A stretch of 12,515 bases of DNA from CAZTKP01 sp964614215 (GCA_964614215.1 CAZTKP010000072.1:1-12515), one strand, 5' to 3'. Shown: positions 1-7,571, counted from the first letter of the stretch. Notes: generated by a model not told the origin, from the letters alone. Numbers and translations are program-made.

Positions 1-37
1 TGATATTTAAGTGACGAGTGTTAAGAGAAAGTTAAGC

Positions 38-68
38 TAATGTGAGATTGTTGTTACGCCGCTTCTTC
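38..68. repeat. 31-bp direct repeat, copy A (end of RhuM remnant)
   Basis: Matches 335-365 at 30 of 31 positions (C at 60 versus A at 357), same orientation, offset 297 bp. Read on the minus strand it holds the codons for EEAA, the stop, and 16 bases downstream. The match stops sharply on both sides. It may be one end of an integrated segment (attachment-site-like) or a recombination duplication. Confidence 0.85.
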
Positions 69-320
69 TGTGTTGTCCGCGCCATGTTGAGTGGTGTGTC
101 GGAAATCCCGACATACTGATCTTTCATCGAGCTCGTTATCTTCAAAAATGTTTTTTATATGTTCTGTAACAGTTGAACGGCCTTTACCGAACAATTCAGC
201 TATCAGCTTCTGTGTAAGCCAGAGAGTATCATCCTGAAAATACACATCAATATTAACCTTGCCGTCTTCTGTTTTGAAAATAACGAAATTAGATAGTTTC
301 TGCAGATCATTATCTGTCAT
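54..320 (-). pseudogene. Truncated RhuM-family (virulence RhuM / Fic-associated type) protein, N-terminal remnant
   Basis: The 88-residue product matches the start of RhuM-family proteins (recognised by eye): a short beta-rich lead with FKTEDGK, then a WLTQKLIAELF...VTEHIKNIF helix-turn-helix-like segment (about residues 34-59), then the family-typical SVCRDFRHTTQHGA (68-81). Full-length members are roughly 300 or more residues and continue with a conserved YNLD...GYRVNS region that is absent here. After residue 83 the protein ends TEEAA-stop, and those last codons lie inside a 31-bp repeat copied from the end of the neighbouring MFS gene. A GGGGAG ribosome-binding site upstream of the ATG remains intact, so the fragment could still be translated. 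The N-terminal region probably binds DNA; full-length RhuM function is poorly defined. Best read as a decayed mobile or accessory gene. Family assignment is fairly sure; that it is non-functional is inference. Confidence 0.72.
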
Positions 321-334
321 GAACTAACTCCCCA

Positions 335-365
335 TAATGTGAGATTGTTGTTACGCAGCTTCTTC
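335..365. repeat. 31-bp direct repeat, copy B (end of MFS transporter gene)
   Basis: Partner of the copy at 38-68. It covers the last four sense codons (EEAA), the stop of the MFS gene on the minus strand and 16 bases beyond. The two copies enclose the ribosome-binding site and the truncated RhuM gene, so the RhuM segment appears to have been placed exactly at the 3' end of the transporter gene without damaging it. Confidence 0.85.
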
Positions 366-1928
366 AGGTTCACCGATCTTGTGGTTGAAAAGTTTTCTGA
401 ACAGGAGAAGGAAGGCAGGTGTAAGAAGTGCCATTCCGCCTATCCAGACCCAGACCATCGAGTGATTGGGATAGAAATTAAGCGCTTTTCCAGCTTCATC
501 TGTCGGAACGTATTCGGCAAGCAGTATTCCTGACATCGGTCCTACGACAAATTTGGCTGCAAACCATGGAAGAACACTGAGTCCGATATATGTTCCCTCT
601 TTTCCCTTGGGAGCGATCTCGGCTGTGAACTGCATAAGTCTCGGTGACCAGATCGCCTCACCCATTGTGAAAACCGTGATGAAGATGACAAGCGGCCAGT
701 AGGCTGCGATATGATGATTGCTTACAAGACCGGCAAGTTCTGAAGCACTGTCAGCAAGTCCAAGCCACTTTATAAGGATAAGCTCACCAAGAAGAGTGTC
801 TGTAAGCCACGAAAAAGTATCAGCCGGAATAACTGCGATAAAACAGGAAACAGATGAAACGATAGAGCCGACAATAAGCATCTTGTAAGAACTGACTTTC
901 TTTGTGAAGTATGCAACTATCGGTGTCATGTATATAACCAGAACAGGATTAAGAACACCGTAAACCGCTCCGATCTTAGCTCCTTCACCGAGCACTCGGA
1001 TACCGTATTTTGGGAAAGTGTAATGAAAGTGGAAGAAAATGAACCTTACGAATATGGTCGTTGCGATCATTCCGATAAATATCCAGAAGTACTTCTCCGC
1101 AAAAACTGTTTTAAGCTTTATACCTGTATCTTTCGCCGCACTTTTCACAGCGGCAAGTCCGCTACCGTGATCCTTAAGCGGAGTTATTTTGACACCTTCT
1201 TCATCTCTCGAAACACCTTCACGCATGAGGAAGAGAACTGATAACGAAAGGATAGTGAAACCGACTCCGAAAAGGAAAAAAAGCTGGTAGGTCGAAAAAT
1301 GATGTCCCAGAAACGTTGTTCCGGCATTTTCATTTATAATTGTACCTGCGGCATCTCTTTCAGAAAAGACCTCTCTTACCTTATCAAAATAAAAACCGCC
1401 GATAGCGTAGGCAAGGTTCATAACAACGTAAAATAAACCGAAACCCATGGCAGCCTGTTCTTTGGTCGTATATCTCTTAATAGCGATGGAAACAACCGGA
1501 AGAACGATCGCAAAACCGATCGCAAGCGGAATGAAACCGAAGATAAAAATTATCACAGGATCTGTAAAAAAGGTCATCATTATCCTGGAGAAAATAAGAA
1601 AACAGGCACTGATTATCATGGTTTTCTTAAGTCCCAGAGTATCCGCAATGGCACCTGCGACCATATTCATAATTGAAAGCAGTACGGACCATGTCATGAT
1701 GTAGGTTCCCGTAACAACATCGCCAAGACCGCAGTCCCTTGTCAGCCAGACGGTAATCGCCATGTTAATAGCCGCATAGGCCGTGTACTCAAGAACTTTT
1801 GAAGTGAAAAGTATCCACATCTCTCTGGGAGTTCCCTTCAGTCCTTTTGCATAGTTTCTGATGATAAAAATCAGTCCGGCAACACCACCGGCGATAATGG
1901 TAAAAAACAAATAGTCAACCGCGCTCAT
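351..1928 (-). CDS. MFS (major facilitator superfamily) transporter, substrate unknown
   Basis: A 525-residue inner-membrane protein with many hydrophobic helices, consistent with about 12 transmembrane segments plus an extra N-terminal helix (about residues 5-25, followed by basic NYAKGLKG). The segment GAIADTLGLKKTMIISA near residue 92 matches the MFS loop 2-3 motif A pattern (G-x3-D-x2-G-x-[K/R]-[K/R]). A charged cytoplasmic-type stretch (REGVSRDEEGVKITPLKDHG) separates two helix bundles. Length and architecture suggest a secondary carrier, loosely of the peptide-transporter or drug-efflux type, but the substrate cannot be read from sequence. The start is supported by AGGAG about six bases upstream of the ATG. 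It is divergent from the MATE exporter. Its last codons are duplicated in the direct repeat that flanks the RhuM remnant. Confidence 0.85.
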   Translation of the reverse strand: MSAVDYLFFTIIAGGVAGLIFIIRNYAKGLKGTPREMWILFTSKVLEYTAYAAINMAITVWLTRDCGLGDVVTGTYIMTWSVLLSIMNMVAGAIADTLGLKKTMIISACFLIFSRIMMTFFTDPVIIFIFGFIPLAIGFAIVLPVVSIAIKRYTTKEQAAMGFGLFYVVMNLAYAIGGFYFDKVREVFSERDAAGTIINENAGTTFLGHHFSTYQLFFLFGVGFTILSLSVLFLMREGVSRDEEGVKITPLKDHGSGLAAVKSAAKDTGIKLKTVFAEKYFWIFIGMIATTIFVRFIFFHFHYTFPKYGIRVLGEGAKIGAVYGVLNPVLVIYMTPIVAYFTKKVSSYKMLIVGSIVSSVSCFIAVIPADTFSWLTDTLLGELILIKWLGLADSASELAGLVSNHHIAAYWPLVIFITVFTMGEAIWSPRLMQFTAEIAPKGKEGTYIGLSVLPWFAAKFVVGPMSGILLAEYVPTDEAGKALNFYPNHSMVWVWIGGMALLTPAFLLLFRKLFNHKIGEPEEAA

Positions 1929-2088
1929 AAATTCTCCTTTTGTTTATTTTATACAACACAATTAATCTCGGAATCTTAGTCGCAACATCATGCAATTTCA
2001 AGTTAATTCGGGTTTTAGCATGAAGTTCACCTAAAAAATGGTCATAAAGCACGTTTTAAGTTAAAGTTGTCGCAGTTTTGGAGGACAA
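1929..2088. promoter_or_regulatory. Divergent intergenic region between MFS and MATE transporter genes
   Basis: 160 bp that must hold the promoters of both outward-facing genes. A TATAAA candidate -10 for the MFS gene lies on the minus strand at 1948-1953, but it leaves a very short leader and has no good -35 at standard spacing. No convincing promoter was found for the MATE gene. Weak repeats are present: AAGTTAA twice, GTCGCA twice, and a 6-bp inverted pair TCATGC/GCATGA. None is strong enough to call as an operator. Confidence 0.35.
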
Positions 2089-3474
2089 ATGAGTGCAGTA
2101 AAGACTAAAGACATCCTGGAATCGAAGATAACTCCGTTGATGTTCAAACTTGGATGGCCTGTCATGGCTGCGGCACTTCTTGAAACATTCTATCAACTTG
2201 CGGACACTTTCTGGCTTGGAAGACTGGGTGGAAATGAAAGTGCGAACGCCGTTGCGGCACTTCAGGTAGCCTTTCCGATCCTGTGGTTCTTCGCCGCGGC
2301 AGCCGCAGGATTTTCAATGAGCGGAACTGCTCTTGTCAGTCAGCATACAGGTGCGGGAAATTCCGACAAGGCTGATATCGCAACGACACAGATAATATCG
2401 TTCGCCGCAATTACCGGAATAATTATAACTATCTTCGGAATACTTCTGGCACCGATGCTGCTTCCGTTCATTTCAGGTGAAACTGCCATTACAAAAACCG
2501 CCGTAAGTTATCTCGTCTGGTTCTTTCCTGCTACTTCCTTTATCTTTATCAGTGCATCCTTCAGAGTTCTTTCCGCAGCCGCCGGTGACACTAAAACCCC
2601 TTTAATGATAACTCTTTTCTCTAATGTCATAAACATCATACTCGATCCGATACTTATAGCAGGTGCCGGACCGATACCGGCTCTTGGAGTCGTCGGTGCC
2701 GCCGCCGCCACTCTTATCAGCACCATTCTTGCCGCAATAGCTGTACTTGTCATACTTATCCGTGGGAATAAAAAACTTTCAATCGACCTCAAACACATTG
2801 TTCCTGAAAAATTCTGGATGAAACAGATATTTAAGATAGGTGCTCCCGCAGCACTTGGACACAGTGCGGAATCATTCGGTTTTATAATTCTGATGTCACT
2901 GATATCCAGACTTCCCAACGCCACGGCGGCACTTGCAGGTTACGGAATCGTGAGCAGACTCACGAGTTTTGTCTTCATTCCCGCACAGGGTCTCGGACAG
3001 GGTCTGTCAACCATAATCGGACACTCCCTCGGCGCAGATAACTTTAAGCGGGCAAAAAAGACCTCGCTTGTCGGAATAAAGATCATCACTCTGACAATAC
3101 TTACCCAGATGGTGATCATGATCCCGCTCAGAAAAGAACTTATAGCTCTGTTCATCCCCGACAATCAGGAAGTCATCATGGAAGGTGCCCGTTTCATGCT
3201 CATTTTCGGAATGTCCTTCCCGTTTTTCGGAGTGGTCAGAGGGATAACTTCAGCATTTAACGCAGCCGGAACGAACGTTCCTTCAATGCTCATCGGGTTT
3301 GCAAGACTATGGCTTTTCAGGATCCCCTTCACATGGATCGGAGGATTCGTCCTCGGATATGCCGCGACCGGAGTATGGGTTGGAATGGGATTAAGCAACT
3401 TCCTGTCAATGCTCATAGCTATCTTCTTCTTTTCCAGAGGGAAATGGCTTAGAAACCTAACCTCAGAATCATAA
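2089..3474 (+). CDS. MATE-family multidrug/toxin efflux transporter
   Basis: A 461-residue polytopic membrane protein, normal length for MATE (NorM/DinF-type) exporters, which expel cationic or other small molecules using Na+ or H+ gradients. Seen in sequence: an N-terminal ITPLMFKLGWPVMAAALLE helix followed by the family-typical YQLADTFWLGRLG (about 36-48), then GTALVSQHTGAG near residue 80, the TKTPLMITLFSNVINIILDP segment near 170-190, and a second half that repeats this pattern (GLGQGLSTIIGHSLGA, then GITSAFNAAGTNVPS). Both MATE bundles are therefore present. A GGAGG ribosome-binding site four bases before the ATG supports the start. It is divergent from the MFS gene; shared control is plausible but unproven. 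The substrate is unknown. Confidence 0.9.
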   Translation: MSAVKTKDILESKITPLMFKLGWPVMAAALLETFYQLADTFWLGRLGGNESANAVAALQVAFPILWFFAAAAAGFSMSGTALVSQHTGAGNSDKADIATTQIISFAAITGIIITIFGILLAPMLLPFISGETAITKTAVSYLVWFFPATSFIFISASFRVLSAAAGDTKTPLMITLFSNVINIILDPILIAGAGPIPALGVVGAAAATLISTILAAIAVLVILIRGNKKLSIDLKHIVPEKFWMKQIFKIGAPAALGHSAESFGFIILMSLISRLPNATAALAGYGIVSRLTSFVFIPAQGLGQGLSTIIGHSLGADNFKRAKKTSLVGIKIITLTILTQMVIMIPLRKELIALFIPDNQEVIMEGARFMLIFGMSFPFFGVVRGITSAFNAAGTNVPSMLIGFARLWLFRIPFTWIGGFVLGYAATGVWVGMGLSNFLSMLIAIFFFSRGKWLRNLTSES

Positions 3475-3531
3475 CAGAAACCCTTAACATCCTGTTCTTA
3501 CGGCACTTTTCTCTTAAACACATTTATTAAC

Positions 3532-3559
3532 TTGACTAAGCAGAGCCTAAACATATAAT
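3532..3559 (+). promoter_or_regulatory. Sigma70-type promoter for the ffh-ribD operon
   Basis: TTGACT (3532-3537) and a perfect TATAAT (3554-3559) are separated by 16 bp. Transcription would start near 3566, giving a leader of about 25 nt that carries AGGGAG six bases ahead of the ffh ATG. This is the best promoter in the window and fits a highly expressed translation operon. Confidence 0.75.
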
Positions 3560-3590
3560 TACCACGCTTTTTTTTAGTAGGGAGAACTGT

Positions 3591-4931
3591 ATGTTCGATC
3601 AGCTTACCGATAAGCTGGAAAGCACGTTTAGGAAATTAAGAGGAGTCGGAAAACTTTCCGAGGACAATATTAAGGAAGGCATGAGAGAGCTCAAGCTGTC
3701 TCTTCTCGAAGCTGATGTCAACTTTAAGGTTGTAAAGCAACTTGTTGATAAGATTAAGGAAAGAGCTATGGGCACCGAGGTTATGAAGAGCATAACTCCC
3801 GGTCAGATGTTCATAAAGATATTCCATGAAGAACTTGTTGAGATCCTCGGTGAAGGTGACCATTCTCTTAATCTGAACGTCAGACCTCCGGCTGTTATTC
3901 TTATGGCCGGACTTCAGGGTTGCGGTAAGACGACAACCGCAGGTAAACTTGCAAAAATGCTTAAGGAAAAGCAGAAAAAAAGTGTTCTTCTCGTTCCTGC
4001 GGATATTTACAGACCTGCCGCTATAGATCAGTTGAAAAAGCTCGGAAGTTCAATAGGCATAGAAGTTTATCCTTCCACTCCCGACATGGATCCTGTCGAT
4101 ATTTCGAAAAAGGCCCTTGAACATGCGCGCAACATGGCAATTGATGTTGTCATTGTTGATACTGCAGGCCGTATGCAGGTCGATGAGACACTGATGGATG
4201 AGATCGAAAATATCAGAAACGCAGTTGAACCCTCTGAGATTCTATTTGTTGCTGATGCAATGACTGGTCAGGACGCTGTAAATGTTGCAAAGGAATTTCA
4301 CGACCGTCTTGAGATCACCGGTGTCGTTCTTACAAAGATGGACGGTGATGCAAGAGGCGGTTCCGCACTTTCTATCAAAGCTGTTACCGGAGCACCTGTT
4401 AAATTTATAGGTGTCGGTGAGAAAATAGATCAGATCGAACTATTCCATCCGGAGAGAATTGCCGGAAGGATCGTCGGAATGGGAGATGTACTTTCACTCG
4501 TTGAAAAGGCAAGTGAAAAGATCGATCAGGACGAAGCAGTCCGTCTCCAGAAGAAGATGAGCAAGAATAAGTTCGATCTTGAGGACTTCCTTTCCCAGAT
4601 GAAGATGATCAGACAGATGGGACCGATGGAGAATATGCTCGGAATGATCCCCGGAATGGGGAAACAGATGAAGAAACTTCAGGGCAAAGTGGATCTTGAA
4701 AAGGAACTTAAGAGAATAGAGGCCATAATCTTTTCCATGACAAGACAGGAAAGAACGAGACCGGAGATCCTGAATGCATCGAGAAGACGCAGGATTGCAA
4801 CAGGAAGCGGAACGAAGGTTCAGGACATCAACCAGTTCATGAAACAGTACCTTGAAATGAAGAAGATGATGAAAAATATCAACAGGCTCGGCTTAGGCGG
4901 CCTAATGAAAAAATTTAACGGAATACAATAA
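3591..4931 (+). CDS. ffh: Signal recognition particle protein (SRP54 homologue, GTPase)
   Basis: A 446-residue SRP GTPase that binds 4.5S/SRP RNA and signal sequences emerging from the ribosome and delivers nascent membrane proteins to FtsY. The domains are N (helical, 1-95), G (about 96-295) and M (about 300-446). GTPase motifs are intact: P-loop GLQGCGKTTT (107-116), DIYRPAAIDQL, DTAGR (190-194) and TKMDGDARGG (248-257). The M domain is methionine-rich and carries the SRP-RNA-binding SRRRRIATGSG (397-407). Length is standard. It is the first gene of the operon, directly downstream of a strong promoter, with rpsP 28 bp downstream; ffh next to rpsP is a common bacterial arrangement. No SRP RNA gene was seen in this window. 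Confidence 0.98.
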   Translation: MFDQLTDKLESTFRKLRGVGKLSEDNIKEGMRELKLSLLEADVNFKVVKQLVDKIKERAMGTEVMKSITPGQMFIKIFHEELVEILGEGDHSLNLNVRPPAVILMAGLQGCGKTTTAGKLAKMLKEKQKKSVLLVPADIYRPAAIDQLKKLGSSIGIEVYPSTPDMDPVDISKKALEHARNMAIDVVIVDTAGRMQVDETLMDEIENIRNAVEPSEILFVADAMTGQDAVNVAKEFHDRLEITGVVLTKMDGDARGGSALSIKAVTGAPVKFIGVGEKIDQIELFHPERIAGRIVGMGDVLSLVEKASEKIDQDEAVRLQKKMSKNKFDLEDFLSQMKMIRQMGPMENMLGMIPGMGKQMKKLQGKVDLEKELKRIEAIIFSMTRQERTRPEILNASRRRRIATGSGTKVQDINQFMKQYLEMKKMMKNINRLGLGGLMKKFNGIQ

Positions 4932-4959
4932 CGTATTTATTTTTTTGGAGGAGTAATTA

Positions 4960-5202
4960 ATGAGTGTTAGCATCAGACTGACTAGAGGCGGAAGAAAAAA
5001 GAAACCTTCATACCGTATTGTCGTACTTGACAGTCGTAAGAAAAGAGACGGTTCATACCTTGACAAACTTGGTCACTACAACCCCTGTGTTGATCCGGCT
5101 GAGATAGTTCTTGATACTGAACGCCTTGATGAATGGGTAAAGAAAGGCGCAAGCTGTTCACCGACAGTTGCCTCTCTTGCAAAAAAGGTTAAGAAAGGTT
5201 AA
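4960..5202 (+). CDS. rpsP: 30S ribosomal protein S16
   Basis: An 80-residue basic protein with the S16 hallmarks: an N-terminal IRLTRGGRKKKPSYRIVV strand, DSRKKRDGSYLDKLGHYNP, then the EWVKKGASCSPTVASL region typical of the C-terminal half. S16 is an early 30S assembly protein bound to 16S rRNA. The length is normal. GGAGGAG ahead of the ATG is a strong ribosome-binding site. It lies between ffh and khpA and is likely cotranscribed with both. Confidence 0.97.
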   Translation: MSVSIRLTRGGRKKKPSYRIVVLDSRKKRDGSYLDKLGHYNPCVDPAEIVLDTERLDEWVKKGASCSPTVASLAKKVKKG

Positions 5203-5226
5203 TAACCTCGTTCTGCGGAGGAAATT

Positions 5227-5460
5227 ATGAAAGAATTCGTTGAAAGGATCGCAAAGGAACTTGTTGACAATCCTGATCAGGTCAATGTAACTGAAGTTGA
5301 CGGCGAAAGAACAACCGTTATTGAACTCAGAGTTGCAAAAGAAGACCTCGGAAAGGTTATCGGCAAGGAAGGAAGAATTGCTAAGGCTATGAGAGTTCTC
5401 ATAAGCGCTTCCACTGCCCGCGACGAAAAGAAATGCGTTCTTGAAATAGTCGAAGACTGA
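5227..5460 (+). CDS. khpA: KH-domain RNA-binding protein KhpA (YlqC family)
   Basis: A 77-residue protein consisting essentially of one KH domain. The RNA-gripping GxxG loop is visible as GKEGR (46-50) within KVIGKEGRIAKAMRVLI, followed by the closing helix and the strand KKCVLEIVED. KhpA proteins are small RNA chaperones that often work with KhpB/EloR and are characteristically encoded next to rpsP and rimM, as here. A GCGGAGG ribosome-binding site precedes the ATG. Only 10 bp separate it from rimM. Confidence 0.93.
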   Translation: MKEFVERIAKELVDNPDQVNVTEVDGERTTVIELRVAKEDLGKVIGKEGRIAKAMRVLISASTARDEKKCVLEIVED

Positions 5461-5470
5461 TATTTCATCA

Positions 5471-5932
5471 ATGATCACAGTCGGTACTTTTCGGAGAGTT
5501 GTAAAAAAGGATGGAACTATGCTCTTTAAACCGGCATTCCGTGATCACGATTTTCTTGAAGACATAAGTTATCTGATCCACAGTGACCTGGGAACTAAAT
5601 GGGACATCTCGGATATTAAAAAAACTGCCCACGGTTTTCACATTAAACTTAAAGGTGTGAATAATAACTATGAGGCCGGGTTTTTTATAGATGAAGAGTT
5701 TGCGCTGCCCGATGAACTTGTTGAAGGCAGGACCGTTGACCTTGTTATAGGGGAAGATGTTCTTGATCACAACGACAAGGTCATAGGAAAAGTCCGGAGT
5801 CTCAGTCAGACTCCATCCTATATTATCCTTGAGATAGAAAGAGAATCTGGAGAAACTGAACTTGTTCCCTTCACAGAGGAATTTTTTGAAGAAGACGGGA
5901 ACAGGATCAGGCTGAAAAGGAGAGAACAATGA
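5471..5932 (+). CDS. rimM: Ribosome maturation factor RimM (divergent N-terminal domain)
   Basis: A 153-residue protein in the canonical position between khpA and trmD. RimM binds S19 in the 30S head and assists 16S rRNA maturation. The C-terminal PRC-barrel half is recognisable (GEDVLDHNDKVIGKVRSL near 97-114; ELVPFTEEFFEEDGNRIRL near 131-149). The N-terminal half opens with the expected VGTF strand but lacks the usual glycine-rich PHGxxGEV-type motif (here VVKKDGTMLFKP), and the protein is somewhat shorter than the usual 165-180 residues. No Shine-Dalgarno sequence is evident before the ATG, so translation may be coupled to khpA, which ends 10 bp upstream. Its TGA overlaps the trmD ATG (ATGA). 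The call rests partly on gene order. Confidence 0.85.
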   Translation: MITVGTFRRVVKKDGTMLFKPAFRDHDFLEDISYLIHSDLGTKWDISDIKKTAHGFHIKLKGVNNNYEAGFFIDEEFALPDELVEGRTVDLVIGEDVLDHNDKVIGKVRSLSQTPSYIILEIERESGETELVPFTEEFFEEDGNRIRLKRREQ

Positions 5933-6633
5933 AAATAGACATCCTTACACTTTTTCCCGAATTCTTTGAGTCCCCTTTTTCCATAAGCATGATGAAACGT
6001 GCTCTTGATAAAAAGATCCTGAAACTGAAGATCCATCAGATAAGAGATTTCGGTCTGGGGAACAGAAAACAGGTCGATGACAGTCCTTACGGCGGAGGTG
6101 CCGGACTGGTTATGAAACCTGAAGTGATAACAGCCGCATGGGAATCCATACCTAAAAATAAAAAAACAGTGACGATCTATATGTCACCGAGGGGAAAAGT
6201 TTTTGATCAGAACTATGCAAATGAACTCACAAAATGCGATCACATGATAATTATCTGCGGCCATTATGAGGGTATGGATCAGAGGTTTCTCGACCTTTCG
6301 GGAGCAATTGAGGTTTCTGTAGGAGATTACGTGCTTACAGGAGGTGAAACAGCGGCTCTTTCGCTTATCGATGCTACTGTAAGACTTCTGCCAGGAGTTC
6401 TGGGGAACGAGGAGAGTCATCAGAACGAATCTTTTTCAAACGGTCTGCTTGAGCACGATCAGTATACGATGCCCAGAGTTTTCAGAAAAATGAAAGTTCC
6501 CAAAGTTCTTCTAAACGGAGACCACGCAAAGATAGAGAAATGGAGACTGCGGAACTCTCTGAAAAGAACCGGAGAGACAAGACCTGAACTGCTTTCAAAG
6601 ATCGATCCCTCCTTCTGGGAAGAAATGGAATGA
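5929..6633 (+). CDS. trmD: tRNA (guanine-N1-)-methyltransferase TrmD
   Basis: A 234-residue SPOUT enzyme that methylates G37 of tRNAs using S-adenosylmethionine and so prevents +1 frameshifting. Motifs: DDSPYGGGAG (50-59; usually ends GGGPG), GHYEGMDQR (111-119) and the trefoil-knot SAM site EVSVGDYVLTGGE (128-140), followed by LLPGVLGNEES and the C-terminal tRNA-binding domain with LLNGDHAKIEKWR. By manual alignment to E. coli TrmD, the catalytic Asp169 falls on Glu166 here (NESF versus EDSF). It overlaps rimM and the next gene by 4 bp each, so it is probably coupled to both. Identity is certain from the motifs; the effect of the Glu is not known. Confidence 0.97.
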   Translation: MKIDILTLFPEFFESPFSISMMKRALDKKILKLKIHQIRDFGLGNRKQVDDSPYGGGAGLVMKPEVITAAWESIPKNKKTVTIYMSPRGKVFDQNYANELTKCDHMIIICGHYEGMDQRFLDLSGAIEVSVGDYVLTGGETAALSLIDATVRLLPGVLGNEESHQNESFSNGLLEHDQYTMPRVFRKMKVPKVLLNGDHAKIEKWRLRNSLKRTGETRPELLSKIDPSFWEEME

Positions 6634-7178
6634 AAAACATCTACATCGCTCTTGTTCACCATCCGGTCCTGCGTGACGGATCTGTCATTACATCTTCGAT
6701 AACGAATCTGGACATTCATGACATTTCAAGAGTGACCGTAACTTACGGACTTGGAGGGTACTTCATCACCCATCCGGATGAGAAAATGAGGCTCATTGCT
6801 TCTCAACTTTCGGGGCACTGGGTTTCGGGAAGCGGAAAAGAGTCAAATCCGGATAGATCAGAGGCACTTTCCAGAACACGGATCGTCCCTTCCGTTGAAG
6901 ACGCTGTGAACTTAATTACGGAAGAGAACGGGATAAAACCCGTCATGATCGGAACGACTGCAAGAAAAACAGACAAAACCATTAGTATTAGAGAGCTTAA
7001 AAATAAAAAAAATCCCCCCGTTCTCATACTGTTCGGGACAGCGGGAGGAATGGATGACAACGTATTGAATTCATTAGATTATATACTTGAACCAATTGAT
7101 ACGGGCACAGGCTATAATCACCTGAGTGTCAGAAGTGCTGTATCAATTTTTATTGACAGACTAAATCAGTGTGATTAG
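6630..7178 (+). CDS. TrmD-linked SPOUT-like RNA methyltransferase (Methyltrn_RNA_4 / PF09936 type)
   Basis: A 182-residue protein resembling the family of predicted SAM-dependent RNA methyltransferases encoded next to trmD in deltaproteobacteria and some other phyla (recognised from memory). The start NIYIALVHHPVLRDGSVITSSITNLDIHDISR is typical of that group. The C-terminal part, LILFGTAGGMDDNVL...ILEPI...YNHLSVRSAVSIFIDRL (about 132-178), has the layout of a SPOUT trefoil knot: a glycine-rich turn followed by a substrate loop and a final helix. Its ATG overlaps the trmD stop by 4 bp, so the two methyltransferases are probably made together. The RNA target is unknown; this protein could modify tRNA or rRNA. 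Confidence 0.82.
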   Translation: MKNIYIALVHHPVLRDGSVITSSITNLDIHDISRVTVTYGLGGYFITHPDEKMRLIASQLSGHWVSGSGKESNPDRSEALSRTRIVPSVEDAVNLITEENGIKPVMIGTTARKTDKTISIRELKNKKNPPVLILFGTAGGMDDNVLNSLDYILEPIDTGTGYNHLSVRSAVSIFIDRLNQCD

Positions 7179-7211
7179 TATGGGCACCTGAAATTTTGAG
7201 GGAGTTGAGAG

Positions 7212-7571
7212 ATGACAAAACCTTTGATTCAAAAAATTGAGAAACTTCAGAAAAGAATCGACCATTACTATGTAAAACCTGGTGACAAAATAGAAGTCCA
7301 CACTCGTATTATCGAGGGGGAAAAAGTTCGTATTCAGGTTTTCAAGGGCGATGTTATAGCTATTAAGAATGGTAGAAATAACAACCGGACAACTATCACA
7401 GTTAGAAAATTTTCGGGCGGTTACGGCGTTGAGAAGATAATTCCTCTGCATTCACCGATGATCGAAAAGATCGAGCTTGTAAACAGAGGTAAGGTAAGAA
7501 GAGGCAAACTCTATTATCAGAGACTTCGTAAAGGTAACGCAGCCAAGATCAAACCGAAAAACATCTGGTAG
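7212..7571 (+). CDS. rplS: 50S ribosomal protein L19
   Basis: A 119-residue protein with the standard L19 pattern: an N-terminal helix, PGDKIEVHTRIIEGEKVRIQVFKGDVIAIKNGR (about 22-54), TTITVRKFSGGYGVEKIIPLHSPMI (about 59-83), and VNRGKVRRGKLYYQRLRKGNAAKIK at the C-terminus. L19 sits at the 30S-50S interface. A GAGGGAG ribosome-binding site precedes the ATG. The stop TAG shares its G with a GTG start of the next gene. Confidence 0.98.
   Translation: MTKPLIQKIEKLQKRIDHYYVKPGDKIEVHTRIIEGEKVRIQVFKGDVIAIKNGRNNNRTTITVRKFSGGYGVEKIIPLHSPMIEKIELVNRGKVRRGKLYYQRLRKGNAAKIKPKNIW

Noticed and set aside
31..59. Integron attC-like sites in the 31-bp repeat (GTTAAGC at 31-37 resembles the GTTRRRY core)
   Set aside because: The second core (GTTACGC) mismatches and is in the same orientation instead of paired as an inverted RYYYAAC; no attC-like palindromic folding is visible and no integron integrase is present.
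5468..5929. Long antisense open frame across the whole of rimM
   Set aside because: Its sequence is a low-complexity shadow of rimM with no recognisable domain or supported start; rimM is backed by gene order and its PRC-barrel half.
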